Positions 6,900 to 13,991 of a stretch of DNA of 39,720 nt are shown here, in pieces. The DNA is taken from IMG/VR virus record IMGVR_UViG_3300047546_002017, positions 1 to 39,720 of that record; one strand, 5' to 3'. Below the pieces are notes generated by a model. It did not search any database and was not told where the DNA came from. It saw nothing but the letters and a program-made list of their open reading frames with translations. The first letter of the stretch is position 1. Every line of letters begins with the position of its first letter. A program made the position numbers and the translations under genes. Source of the DNA: a virus.

Positions 6900-8211
6900 A
6901 CCTTGGCAAGTAATCTCAGATCTGGAAAAACATTCCAGCCGCATCAACAAAGAACAGATTGTCTTTGAACAGGCGCGAGCCGGTAACAGCGAGTTCTTTG
7001 AAGGCTGTCGCCTTGCTCTAGACTCAATGGTTACCTTTGGTGTTGCCAAGGTGCCCGAGCGCACAGGTGCAGATGGTCCTGGCGTAGACTGGGATAGCTT
7101 TAGCTTGATCCTTACTGGCTTTGTCAATCGTAGCCTTACTGGTAACCTAGGTCGCGACACTCTCAATGAACTTATGAGCAACTGTACCAACTCACAGTGG
7201 AACGGTTGGTATCGTCGCATCCTTATCAAAGACCTACGCTGTGGCGTCAGTGACAAGACCATTAACAAAGTTGTAGAGAAAGAGTGGCCCGAATATGCTG
7301 TTCCTGTTTTTAGCTGTCAGCTTGCTCATGACAGTGCTAATCATGAGGGTAAGGTTACTGGGCGGAAACTCATTGAGGTCAAACTTGATGGTGTACGTGT
7401 CATTACTATTGTTTACCCTGATGGTAGGGTCGATCAGTTTTCACGCAATGGCAAAGAGCTGGTAAACTTTCCGCACATCAAAGAACAGATCGGACGTGTG
7501 GCCGCAAAGGGTGGCTTCTCTGGTGCCTACGTACTAGATGGAGAAGTTATGAGCTCCAGCTTTCAAGACTTGATGAAGCAGGTGCATCGCAAAAGCAATG
7601 TTGAATCCAGTGATGCTGTACTACACCTGTTTGACATTCTTACCTTGGACGAGTTTAACGCAGGTGTCTGCGACGTTAAACAACGTGATCGCAGTATTGC
7701 CCTGAAAGTTTGGCACGCCAAGCACGAAGCAGATCTGCCTAATGTTGCAGTGTTAGATCAAGAGCTTGTGGACTTAGACACTAAGCAAGGGCAAGACCGG
7801 TATCGTAAAATTAACGAACGTGCCATTGCCGGTGGCTACGAGGGCATCATGATCAAGGATCCTGAAGCTAAGTACGAATGTAAACGTTCAGTGGCGTGGC
7901 TTAAACTCAAGCCCTTCATTGAAGTAACCTTGGAGGTAACTAATCTTGAAGAAGGAACAGGAAAAAATGCAGGACGACTGGGGGCGCTTGTCTGCTCAGG
8001 AGTCGACGACGGAAGAGATATTCAAACAAATGTTGGTAGTGGGTTTAGTGATAGTGATCGTATTTCCTTTTGGGATGATAGCACTGGACTGGTTGGCCAG
8101 CTTGTGGAAGTGAGAGCAGATGCTATTACACAAAATCAAGATGGCACTTATTCGCTACGTTTTCCGAGGTTCCTCAGATTCCGTGGCTTTGAAGCTGGTG
8201 AGAAGATTTAA
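6892..8211 (+). CDS. ATP-dependent DNA ligase
   Basis: 439 residues, T4 gp30-like in size. Lys164 in VKLDGVRV is the adenylated lysine (motif I KxDGxR). LDGEVM (215-220), HLFDIL (245-250), EGIMIKD (317-323) and WLKLKP (336-341) are motifs III to V of the nucleotidyltransferase domain. The C-terminal ~95 residues form the OB fold, and the first ~150 residues a DNA-binding domain. It seals nicks in DNA replication and repair. Start 6892 has GGAG at a 7-base spacing; ATG 6886 is too close to that site. It overlaps the upstream gene by 8 bases. Confidence 0.95.
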   Translation: MDKPWQVISDLEKHSSRINKEQIVFEQARAGNSEFFEGCRLALDSMVTFGVAKVPERTGADGPGVDWDSFSLILTGFVNRSLTGNLGRDTLNELMSNCTNSQWNGWYRRILIKDLRCGVSDKTINKVVEKEWPEYAVPVFSCQLAHDSANHEGKVTGRKLIEVKLDGVRVITIVYPDGRVDQFSRNGKELVNFPHIKEQIGRVAAKGGFSGAYVLDGEVMSSSFQDLMKQVHRKSNVESSDAVLHLFDILTLDEFNAGVCDVKQRDRSIALKVWHAKHEADLPNVAVLDQELVDLDTKQGQDRYRKINERAIAGGYEGIMIKDPEAKYECKRSVAWLKLKPFIEVTLEVTNLEEGTGKNAGRLGALVCSGVDDGRDIQTNVGSGFSDSDRISFWDDSTGLVGQLVEVRADAITQNQDGTYSLRFPRFLRFRGFEAGEKI

Positions 8212-8212
8212 C

Positions 8213-8446
8213 ATGGAAAAAGGCGCACTTAAACATTTAATCTATGGTAGCATAGAAGAAATCGTCCGCGACAGCAGATATTACTACCACAGTAGTGTGG
8301 GGGAAAATTACAGCCACTTTACTGACGCAGGCAAAGAAGCTATCCAGGAGTTTATGGGTACAATGGCTTATAAGATTCGGGCTGCCGAAGAGGCGGATCT
8401 TGAACGTAGAGCACAGGAACAAACTCTAAAAACGTTAAAAACATGA
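8213..8446 (+). CDS. conserved small phage protein
   Basis: 77 residues from ATG 8213, one base after the ligase stop. The pattern IYGSIEEIVRDSRYYYHSSVG, YSHFTDAGKEAIQEFM and a C-terminal coiled coil (EEADLERRAQEQTLKTL) is a family seen in several myoviruses. Highly charged and helical. Function unknown. It overlaps the next start by four bases. Confidence 0.78.
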   Translation: MEKGALKHLIYGSIEEIVRDSRYYYHSSVGENYSHFTDAGKEAIQEFMGTMAYKIRAAEEADLERRAQEQTLKTLKT

Positions 8447-8859
8447 AAATCCAAAACGACTGGACTGAACTAAATGAATTGGCCTTGGCTGACCCGCAAC
8501 CTGGGGACTTTTGGGCCGAGCGCATCTATTGCCCTTACTTTGTTGTAGTCAATGTCAAAGGTGGTGCAATCACGGTATTGCCTACTATTGGGGAGAACAG
8601 TTCCCGGGTTGACAACAAGGATGGTACTTGGAGCTTTGACTACGGTAAAAGCCGAGTCGTAGATAGACTGTGGATGGAAGAACAAGTAAAATATAAAAAC
8701 ATTGAAGGCTTTGTTGCCGATGTTAGTCGCACCGATCGTTGGCTTAAAGTTGTCGAAGAGTGGACTGAATATCGTGTTCGTGCTATACTTAAAGAACTCG
8801 ACGACCTAGGCCCCACAGCAAGTAAATACCTACTAACGAAAGACAAACATGAAGCCTAA
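8443..8859 (+). CDS. conserved phage hypothetical protein
   Basis: 138 residues. N-terminal WTELNELALADPQPGDFWAERIYCPYFVVV suggests a strand-rich domain, followed by a helical, charged C-terminus. It overlaps its neighbours at both ends (ATGA and 11 bases), indicating coupled translation within the ligase cluster. No catalytic motif recognised. Confidence 0.78.
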   Translation: MKIQNDWTELNELALADPQPGDFWAERIYCPYFVVVNVKGGAITVLPTIGENSSRVDNKDGTWSFDYGKSRVVDRLWMEEQVKYKNIEGFVADVSRTDRWLKVVEEWTEYRVRAILKELDDLGPTASKYLLTKDKHEA

Positions 8860-9031
8860 ATATCACGACGTGGCCTTGGCCGCCGGCGGCAGTCATTACC
8901 CCAGTGTGGGCGGAAAGTTGCTGGACACATATTCAGATATTCTAGTGCTAGAAGCTGTTAAGCTATTAGATGCGGCAGGTCATGCCGACAGTGCCCAACT
9001 ACTTAAACAATATTTTGAGGTTGAACTATGA
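8849..9031 (+). CDS. small hypothetical protein
   Basis: 60 residues. GGSHYPSVGGKLLDTYSDILVLEAVKLL has a Gly/His/Tyr-rich start and a long helix. It overlaps the upstream gene by 11 bases and the next by four. No family recognised. Confidence 0.7.
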   Translation: MKPKYHDVALAAGGSHYPSVGGKLLDTYSDILVLEAVKLLDAAGHADSAQLLKQYFEVEL

Positions 9032-9318
9032 GTGAAATAACTATTGTTGGAGAAACCGTAGCCGAGCGCCGTGATTTTCTTAGGGACCTGTTAGCGTCGG
9101 GCGTATACCAAATCACATTTACTAAGATAAATGGTGAAACGAGGACCATGCCCTGTACACTACAACCGGATCTTTTGCCAAAGCCGATCAAAGAAAGCGT
9201 TGACCGGGACGTTCCTGCAGATGACCGGATTCCGGAAAATATGTCTGTCTGGGTTACAGACGCCAACGGCTGGCGTAGCTTTAAGATCATGAATGTTACC
9301 AGGGTAGAAACGCTGTGA
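9028..9318 (+). CDS. SH3-like beta-barrel phage protein
   Basis: 96 residues. VYQITFTKINGETRTMPCTL, then a spacer and VWVTDANGWRSFKIMNV, is a widespread phage small-barrel family. The core elements are F-T-K-x-(N/D)-G-x-x-R-x-M-x-C-T-L and W-R-S-F. It is often found near replication genes; a nucleic-acid-related role is plausible but unproven. The stop overlaps the next GTG start. Confidence 0.83.
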   Translation: MSEITIVGETVAERRDFLRDLLASGVYQITFTKINGETRTMPCTLQPDLLPKPIKESVDRDVPADDRIPENMSVWVTDANGWRSFKIMNVTRVETL

Positions 9319-9539
9319 AATCCAAGATCGACCCTGGCCAAGATAGTCCTAAAATAGAAAAGACCTCTGAGACTACCTGGATCATTGAACTTGAAGAAGA
9401 TCCTGAAACTGGCGATGTTGTTATGCCCTTGCCCGAAGAGCTGATTCAAAGTCAAGGCTGGGCGATTGGCGATACACTAGAGTGGGATGTCAATGAAGAA
9501 ACGGGAGAAATAGTCTTAAAGAAGTCAACTGATCAGTGA
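9315..9539 (+). CDS. AbrB-like swapped-hairpin protein
   Basis: 74 residues from GTG 9315, in GTGA overlap with the upstream stop. MPLPEELIQSQGWAIGDTLEW and IVLKK near the end match the AbrB/SpoVT/MazE-type hairpin dimer seen in DNA-binding regulators and antitoxins. The acidic N-terminal extension is typical of phage versions. No toxin partner is adjacent. It may bind DNA or act as a phage regulator. Confidence 0.75.
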   Translation: MKSKIDPGQDSPKIEKTSETTWIIELEEDPETGDVVMPLPEELIQSQGWAIGDTLEWDVNEETGEIVLKKSTDQ

Positions 9540-9602
9540 GTTACCGCGTTATATATGTACGCAGACGACGATGCCTGCGTATAACCCGAAAGGAAACTTA
9601 CT

Positions 9603-9797
9603 ATGAAAACTGTTGCTACTCTAATCGCTACCCTTGTTGCCGCTACCGCTTTTGCCTCTGAGCCTGCCAAGGCCCCAGCCGCACCTGCCAGCGCCGCTGT
9701 TGCCGCCGCTCCTGCTAAAAAGGAGGTAGCCAAACAGGCTGATACAAAAAGCGTCGCACCCGCCGCTACCGCGAAAACCGAAGCTCCTAAGAAGTAA
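9603..9797 (+). CDS. exported Ala/Pro/Lys-rich protein
   Basis: 64 residues with a clear signal peptide (MKTVATLIATLVAATAFA, likely cut after AFA). The mature part is almost only Ala, Pro, Lys, Ser, Thr and Val. It has a ribosome site (AAAGGAAA, 9590-9597) and lies in its own short unit. It could coat the periplasm or cell wall. A second open frame begins at its stop (see 9796-10002), raising the chance of a frameshifted longer product. Confidence 0.7.
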   Translation: MKTVATLIATLVAATAFASEPAKAPAAPASAAVAAAPAKKEVAKQADTKSVAPAATAKTEAPKK

Positions 9798-10002
9798 TCC
9801 GCATAGATTAACCGCCATCCGGTTCCAAGACGTTGACCCGTTAGATGCACCGGATGATGAGTTCTTATGCTCTAGTACTGCTCGTAGACCCAAGCTGGTA
9901 CATCACGAAAGCGATGATGAACCGATTTCCGACTACGCACAGACTAGGCTTCTATTAGCCAGGTACTTTGCTCTTAAAAAGCGCCAAGAAGTTTGGGGGT
10001 AA
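9796..10002 (+). other. coding-like frame without ATG/GTG/TTG start
   Basis: A frame open from the end of the exported-protein gene reads as protein for ~68 codons. It contains AIRFQDVDPLDAPDDEF, RRPKLVHHESDDEPISDY and ARYFALKKRQEVWG, and stops at 10000-10002 inside a terminator hairpin. No standard start lies in this frame after 9795. Options are a non-AUG start (for example ATC 9817), frameshifting from the upstream gene at AAG-AAG-TAA, or a decayed gene. Amino-acid make-up and the stop position in the terminator favour real or recent coding. Confidence 0.45.
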
Positions 10003-10018
10003 TTCCCCAAACTTTTTT
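9989..10018 (+). terminator. strong intrinsic terminator
   Basis: AAGTTTGGGG (9989-9998), 6-base loop, CCCCAAACTT (10005-10014), then TTTT. Perfect 10-bp stem overlapping the stop codon of the no-start frame. Confidence 0.9.
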
Positions 10019-10019
10019 C

Positions 10020-10048
10020 TTGACCAAAACTGCCACAGACTGTATAAT
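10020..10048 (+). promoter_or_regulatory. sigma70-type promoter, leaderless gene downstream
   Basis: TTGACC 10020-10025, 17 bases, TATAAT 10043-10048. The predicted start is 10055, the A of the ATG. Confidence 0.88.
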
Positions 10049-10054
10049 ACCAGT

Positions 10055-10591
10055 ATGACTAAACTACGCACCAATGCCGCACCAACGCAGATGAAAAAGT
10101 ACATTGCCTATAGGGAAAAACAAGGCAAGATGGCCGATCCAGCCTATTTGGCTATGTTTAAAACTGCCGAAGACTACAAGCGAGAGAAGGAAGCAGATCC
10201 TGAGTGGGCCAAGGATAATCTAGAGTACGATCTGCGTACCAGCGACATGATCGCTGAAAAGTGTCAAAGTGACAGCTACGCACAGAACCTCTACGCCGCA
10301 CTCTGTAACATGCGTTGGCAACGCATAGAGGTCATGAACATCCTCAAGGACCAGTACTGGAGCTGTACCTGGCGCTATGCCGGCGGCCTAATCGCAGACA
10401 TACTAGAACGTGGTGACTACATGGATTGGTACTGCTCAGGCATTGGCGGTGGCGACGAACCTGATACCTACAATGCTGGTCACGATCTAGCACGTAGCGG
10501 CTATGTGGCTGAAGGTCACGTGACCGAGGAGATCCGGGAAGACCTAGCCAGCCTAGGCTGGCAACCTGTGGAATGGGCAGACAAAGAGTAA
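10055..10591 (+). CDS. conserved phage protein (WSCTWRYAGG family)
   Basis: 178 residues from ATG 10055; an upstream in-frame start would lie before the terminator and promoter. Segments YAQNLYAALCNMRWQ, WSCTWRYAGGLIADI, MDWYCSGIG and a C-terminal EEIREDLASLGWQPV match a family common in tailed phages and unknown in function. Aromatic- and Cys-containing, soluble. The mRNA is predicted to have no leader. Confidence 0.82.
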   Translation: MTKLRTNAAPTQMKKYIAYREKQGKMADPAYLAMFKTAEDYKREKEADPEWAKDNLEYDLRTSDMIAEKCQSDSYAQNLYAALCNMRWQRIEVMNILKDQYWSCTWRYAGGLIADILERGDYMDWYCSGIGGGDEPDTYNAGHDLARSGYVAEGHVTEEIREDLASLGWQPVEWADKE

Positions 10592-10608
10592 AAAGGTAAA
10601 ACAAACCG

Positions 10609-10637
10609 TTGCTTTTTCCGTTTGAACTCTATACAAT
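10609..10637 (+). promoter_or_regulatory. sigma70-like promoter
   Basis: TTGCTT 10609-10614, 17 bases, TACAAT 10632-10637. A ~40-base leader with AGGAG (10671-10675) leads to ATG 10684. Confidence 0.65.
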
Positions 10638-10683
10638 AGAATGATGCTGTTAATCAGCTACACATTTAATAGGAGATTAATAA

Positions 10684-10950
10684 ATGCGTATTTCTTCAGA
10701 AACCAAAACTGGTCGTTTGTTGACCGCCCTCCAAGCTGGTGAAGCTTTGACCGAAGGACAAATCCGTGTCCGTTTTGGTCTTAAGAATCCTCGTGCTAGC
10801 GTCAGCGATATCCGTTTTTCCGGATATGCTGTCTATGCTAACCAACACAAGGACACCAAGGGCCGCGTTACTACCAAGTATCGCATGGGCAAGCCCAGCC
10901 GTGCTATCGTAGCCGCAGGCTACAAGGCCATGGCACTTGGCCTAGCCTAA
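10684..10950 (+). CDS. winged-helix DNA-binding protein
   Basis: 88 residues, basic. TKTGRLLTALQAGEALTEGQIRVRFGLKNPRASVSDIRF is a helix-turn-helix pattern and VYANQHKDTKGRVTTKYRMG is a typical beta-hairpin wing. This type occurs in T4-like phages as a small, often abundant DNA-binding or regulatory protein. It is a single-gene unit with a good ribosome site and terminator. Confidence 0.83.
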   Translation: MRISSETKTGRLLTALQAGEALTEGQIRVRFGLKNPRASVSDIRFSGYAVYANQHKDTKGRVTTKYRMGKPSRAIVAAGYKAMALGLA

Positions 10951-10971
10951 ACGCTAGAGCGTACCCCCAAA

Positions 10972-10995
10972 GGCACTTTCGAGTGCCTTTTTTTT
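10972..10995 (+). terminator. intrinsic terminator with TTCG loop
   Basis: GGCACT-TTCG-AGTGCC (10972-10987) followed by eight T. The identical stem-loop recurs at 13034-13049. Confidence 0.92.
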
Positions 10996-11000
10996 ATGAT

Positions 11001-11034
11001 TGTAACAAAACTGTAACACATTTTTGCGTAAATA
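11001..11034 (+). promoter_or_regulatory. Pho-box-like repeats plus TAAATA promoter
   Basis: Direct repeats TGTAACA at 11001-11007 and 11012-11018 have an 11-base period, the geometry of a PhoB box (7-base repeats, 4-base gap). TAAATA (11029-11034) begins 10 bases later, where the -10 of a PhoB-dependent promoter would lie; the same six bases fit the phage late box. In either reading the start falls at ATG 11040. Confidence 0.65.
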
Positions 11035-11039
11035 ATTTT

Positions 11040-11924
11040 ATGCAGAAAACTTATCGTACTATATGTATCTCTGACGTACATCTAGGCACTAGGGACTCTA
11101 AAGCAGATCAATTAAATAATTTCCTCAAGCATAATACCTGCGAGACTCTGTACTTGGTTGGGGATATACTGGATGTGTGGCGCATCCAACAAAACAAATG
11201 GCGTTGGAAGCAGAGCCATACCAACGTGGTCCGTCGTATACTGGGACATGCCAAGCGCGGAACTCGAGTAGTCTACATTGCCGGCAATCATGATGAATTT
11301 TTAAGACCACTCATGCCCTACAATATTGGGTTTGGTAATGTAGAAGTTGCTAACCAAATCGAGCACATTGGCATAGACGGCCGACACTATTTGGTTGTAC
11401 ACGGCGATTTATTTGACGGTATTACAAGACTGGCACCTTGGTTAAGTTTCCTGGGTGATAAAAGTTATGATTTTGTTCTATGGCTCAATAATAAATTTAA
11501 CTGGTGGAGACATAAACTTGGGTTTGGTTATTGGAGCCTGAGCCAGTATCTTAAACATCGTGTTAAAAAAGCTGTGGATTTTATTTTCCAGTTTGAAAAG
11601 AACCTGGTGGCCTACTGTAAGAAGCGTGGCTTTGATGGTGTTATCTGTGGACATATACATCACGCAGAAATTAAAAACATAGATGGTGTGATCTATATGA
11701 ATGATGGGGACTGGGTTGAAAGCTGTACAGCTCTAGTAGAACATCACGACGGTCACTGGGAAATAGTTACCTGGACCAAGGAGAAGGACAATGTGGATAT
11801 TGATATTGATAGCAGTTCACGTAAACGATCCAAAGGACATACCAGCGAGGATAGAAATGCAACTCCCAGATCAGACTACCTGCCAACAGGCATTAGGTAC
11901 AATAAAATCTTGGGTCAAGTTTGA
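11040..11924 (+). CDS. plcP: PlcP-like metallophosphoesterase (LpxH-like fold)
   Basis: 294 residues. Metal ligands of the calcineurin-like fold are all present: Asp12 and His14 (SDVHLG), Asp42 (GDILD), Asn83-His84 (GNHDE), His121 (VHGD), His205 and His207 (GHIHH). The family is often annotated UDP-2,3-diacylglucosamine diphosphatase. The extra segments WRWKQSHTNVVRRIL, FNWWRHKLGFGYWSLSQYLK and NDGDWVESCTALVEH match, as I remember it, the PlcP type of alphaproteobacteria and marine heterotrophs. PlcP removes the head group of phospholipids to give diacylglycerol during phosphate limitation. The glycosyltransferase partner and Pho-like repeats agree. The last ~45 residues are a polar extension. 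LpxH activity is the alternative. Confidence 0.82.
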   Translation: MQKTYRTICISDVHLGTRDSKADQLNNFLKHNTCETLYLVGDILDVWRIQQNKWRWKQSHTNVVRRILGHAKRGTRVVYIAGNHDEFLRPLMPYNIGFGNVEVANQIEHIGIDGRHYLVVHGDLFDGITRLAPWLSFLGDKSYDFVLWLNNKFNWWRHKLGFGYWSLSQYLKHRVKKAVDFIFQFEKNLVAYCKKRGFDGVICGHIHHAEIKNIDGVIYMNDGDWVESCTALVEHHDGHWEIVTWTKEKDNVDIDIDSSSRKRSKGHTSEDRNATPRSDYLPTGIRYNKILGQV

Positions 11925-11945
11925 ACAATTTAAGGTAGTAGGCGA

Positions 11946-12947
11946 ATGCAGGAAACAATCTTAATAGTCACTGACAACTTACCGGAGCAGATTAATGGCG
12001 TGGTTACGACCTACAAAAATATTGAAGCGTGTGCGATTCGTGACGGTTATAACATTGTTTACCTTACTCCCGGGGACTTCCGCTATGTTGATTGCCCTGG
12101 CTACAACCAAGTCAAGATTGCCTTTCCCCGGAAGATGGGCCAGAAGATTGAGGAGATCGGTCCAGATTATATCCACATCGCCACAGAGGGTCCTCTTGGT
12201 CTGTCTGCTAGAAAATATCTTTCAGGGCATGGTATTAGGTACAATACTGCTTACCATACTCGCTTTCCAGAGGGACTTAGAAAACTATTTGGTATCCCTG
12301 AAGCCGTTACTTGGCCTTTGATTCGTTGGTTTCACAAAGATAGTGCCATGGTACTGACCACTACAAATACCATGGTCGATGAACTTAAAGAGCAAGGATT
12401 CACAGGAAATATAGTTCCCTGGACCAGGGGAGTAGACCGTGACATATTTCGTCCTGGCTACCGAGATAGAACAGATAATCGCACAGTCTTGCTTTGCGTT
12501 AGTCGTGTAAGCAAGGAAAAAAACTTAGAAGATTTTTTTAACTTAGACTACCCCAATGCTCGCAAAATCATGGTCGGCGACGGCCCCATGTTAGAGGAAT
12601 ATCGCCAGAAGTTTCCCGATATAGAGTTCACTGGATTCAAGACCGGAAAGGATCTAGCTTGGTACTATGCCAATGCTGATGTATTTGTATTTCCTAGCCG
12701 ATGGGAAACGTTTGGTATTGTTATGATAGAAGCCATGGCCTGCGGAACTCCAGTTGCTGCCTACCCAGTGTCTGGTCCCAATGATGTAGTGGATTCGGGA
12801 GTAACTGGATTTATGGATGATGATTTGGCCAGTGCAGTTCGTCGATCAATGAGTCTACGTCGTGACCAAGTATGGCAGGGAAGCCTTCGATGGTCCTGGA
12901 CCCAAGCCTGGGAGATATTTCGCGACAATTTGGTAAGACTGAGGTAA
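11946..12947 (+). CDS. GT4 glycosyltransferase, Agt/PimB-like
   Basis: 333 residues, GT-B fold, family GT4. EQINGVVTT (14-22) is the N-terminal nucleotide-sugar/acceptor loop. IHIATEGPLGLSAR and TAYHTRFPE are typical of the bacterial lipid glycosyltransferases that neighbour PlcP. Arg187 and Lys192 (SRVSKEKN) bind the sugar nucleotide, and Glu254...Glu262 (ETFGIVMIE) is the EX7E motif. It starts 21 bases after the PlcP-like gene. Expected role: transfer a sugar to diacylglycerol on the inner membrane, replacing phospholipid with glycolipid. A mannosyl- or glucosyltransferase acting on other lipids is possible. Confidence 0.85.
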   Translation: MQETILIVTDNLPEQINGVVTTYKNIEACAIRDGYNIVYLTPGDFRYVDCPGYNQVKIAFPRKMGQKIEEIGPDYIHIATEGPLGLSARKYLSGHGIRYNTAYHTRFPEGLRKLFGIPEAVTWPLIRWFHKDSAMVLTTTNTMVDELKEQGFTGNIVPWTRGVDRDIFRPGYRDRTDNRTVLLCVSRVSKEKNLEDFFNLDYPNARKIMVGDGPMLEEYRQKFPDIEFTGFKTGKDLAWYYANADVFVFPSRWETFGIVMIEAMACGTPVAAYPVSGPNDVVDSGVTGFMDDDLASAVRRSMSLRRDQVWQGSLRWSWTQAWEIFRDNLVRLR

Positions 12948-12948
12948 T

Positions 12949-12982
12949 CTGTAACAGAACTGTAACATTTTGTTATTAAATA
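12949..12982 (+). promoter_or_regulatory. second Pho-box-like repeat plus TAAATA
   Basis: CTGTAACA at 12949-12956 and again at 12960-12967 is a perfect 8-base direct repeat with 11-base period; TAAATA at 12977-12982 follows nine bases later. The layout copies 11001-11034. Confidence 0.62.
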
Positions 12983-12987
12983 CTATT

Positions 12988-13055
12988 AACCGACCACAAT
13001 GATTGAGTGGCACCGGAACTCGTAACCGGTACGGGCACTTTCGAGTGCCTTTTTT
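12988..13055 (+). ncRNA. candidate short RNA under Pho-like promoter
   Basis: A transcript from the predicted start near 12988 would be about 65-70 bases with no useful ORF. It contains a small stem (ACCGG/CCGGT) and ends in the terminator GGCACT-TTCG-AGTGCC plus T tract (13034-13055). It would be a phosphate-responsive small RNA if the box is real, or just an idle leader cut off before the next promoter. Confidence 0.4.
13034..13055 (+). terminator. intrinsic terminator with TTCG loop
   Basis: Same 16-base stem-loop as 10972-10987, followed by six T and immediately by the next -35 box. Confidence 0.9.
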
Positions 13056-13056
13056 C

Positions 13057-13085
13057 TTGACAGTTAAATAATAGGCTGTTATAAT
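13057..13085 (+). promoter_or_regulatory. consensus sigma70 promoter, leaderless gene downstream
   Basis: TTGACA 13057-13062, 17 bases, TATAAT 13080-13085; predicted start 13092 is the A of the ATG. Confidence 0.9.
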
Positions 13086-13091
13086 AACTAC

Positions 13092-13910
13092 ATGAAAATC
13101 AATCTTGTCAGTGACCTCCATCTCGAGTTTGCCCCAATGACCTTGCCTGGCGGCGACGTACTCATTCTGAGTGGAGACATTGCTGAGGCCCGGGCAGTGC
13201 TACGTGATTTTCATACTACACGAGCCGAACCCTACGAGCCCGGTAATCTGCGCTACTACGATTTCTTTTGGCATGAGTGTGCCAAGTACAACCGGGTATT
13301 CTATGTAATGGGCAATCACGAACACTATCGTGGACGCTTTGACCAGACCCTTGATAACCTTAAGAGTGCGATGCCCCCAAACGTTACCGTTTTGGAAAAC
13401 GAAGCGGTTGAGCACGAAGGCGTCATGTTTATGGGTGCTACACTTTGGACCAACTGTAACAATGCTGACAGCTTGACCCTGTACCACCTCAAGCACATGA
13501 TGAATGACTACAAGGTTATTCAAAACTTCTATAAGGACAAGGGTCTTTATCATAAGTTGGTTCCTGAGTATACCTTTCGTACACACACCAATACTCTAAG
13601 CTATTTCAGGAAAGTGCTCAGCGAGAACCGTGATCGTCAGTTTGTGATCATGACGCACCATGCGCCCAGCTTCAAGAGTGTGCCCGAGCACTTTGTTCAT
13701 GACACCTTGATGAATGGGGGCTATGCCAGTGACCTTAGCGAGTTCATTCTAGACAACGAAAACATTCGTGTTTGGACACATGGCCACATGCACGACCCTG
13801 TGGACTACATGATTGGCGACACCCGTGTTGTCAGTAACCCCAGGGGCTATGTGGGCTATGAGCGTCACAGCACGGTTTTTGACCCTGCTTTCAGCTTTGA
13901 AGTCAACTGA
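13092..13910 (+). CDS. phage metallophosphoesterase
   Basis: 272 residues, calcineurin-like fold. Asp8/His10 (SDLHLEF), Asp29 (SGDI), GNHEH, THHAPS and THGHMHD give the full set of metal-binding motifs. Phages widely carry this type, probably acting on cyclic or mono-phosphodiesters of nucleotides or RNA; substrate unknown. It is unlike the PlcP-type enzyme upstream, with no lipid-enzyme segments. Single gene with its own promoter and no ribosome site, predicted leaderless. Confidence 0.87.
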   Translation: MKINLVSDLHLEFAPMTLPGGDVLILSGDIAEARAVLRDFHTTRAEPYEPGNLRYYDFFWHECAKYNRVFYVMGNHEHYRGRFDQTLDNLKSAMPPNVTVLENEAVEHEGVMFMGATLWTNCNNADSLTLYHLKHMMNDYKVIQNFYKDKGLYHKLVPEYTFRTHTNTLSYFRKVLSENRDRQFVIMTHHAPSFKSVPEHFVHDTLMNGGYASDLSEFILDNENIRVWTHGHMHDPVDYMIGDTRVVSNPRGYVGYERHSTVFDPAFSFEVN

Positions 13911-13942
13911 TATTTGTTGCAAAAAAACAACAAAAAAATCAG

Positions 13943-13971
13943 TTGACCTCAGGGTCCGTTTTCGCTATAAT
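13943..13971 (+). promoter_or_regulatory. sigma70 promoter with A-rich upstream element
   Basis: TTGACC 13943-13948, 17 bases, TATAAT 13966-13971. The A-rich stretch just upstream (13921-13938) would suit an UP element; a similar A-rich block precedes the promoter at 15915. Confidence 0.85.
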
Positions 13972-13991
13972 AATGGGATTGGAGCACAAAA

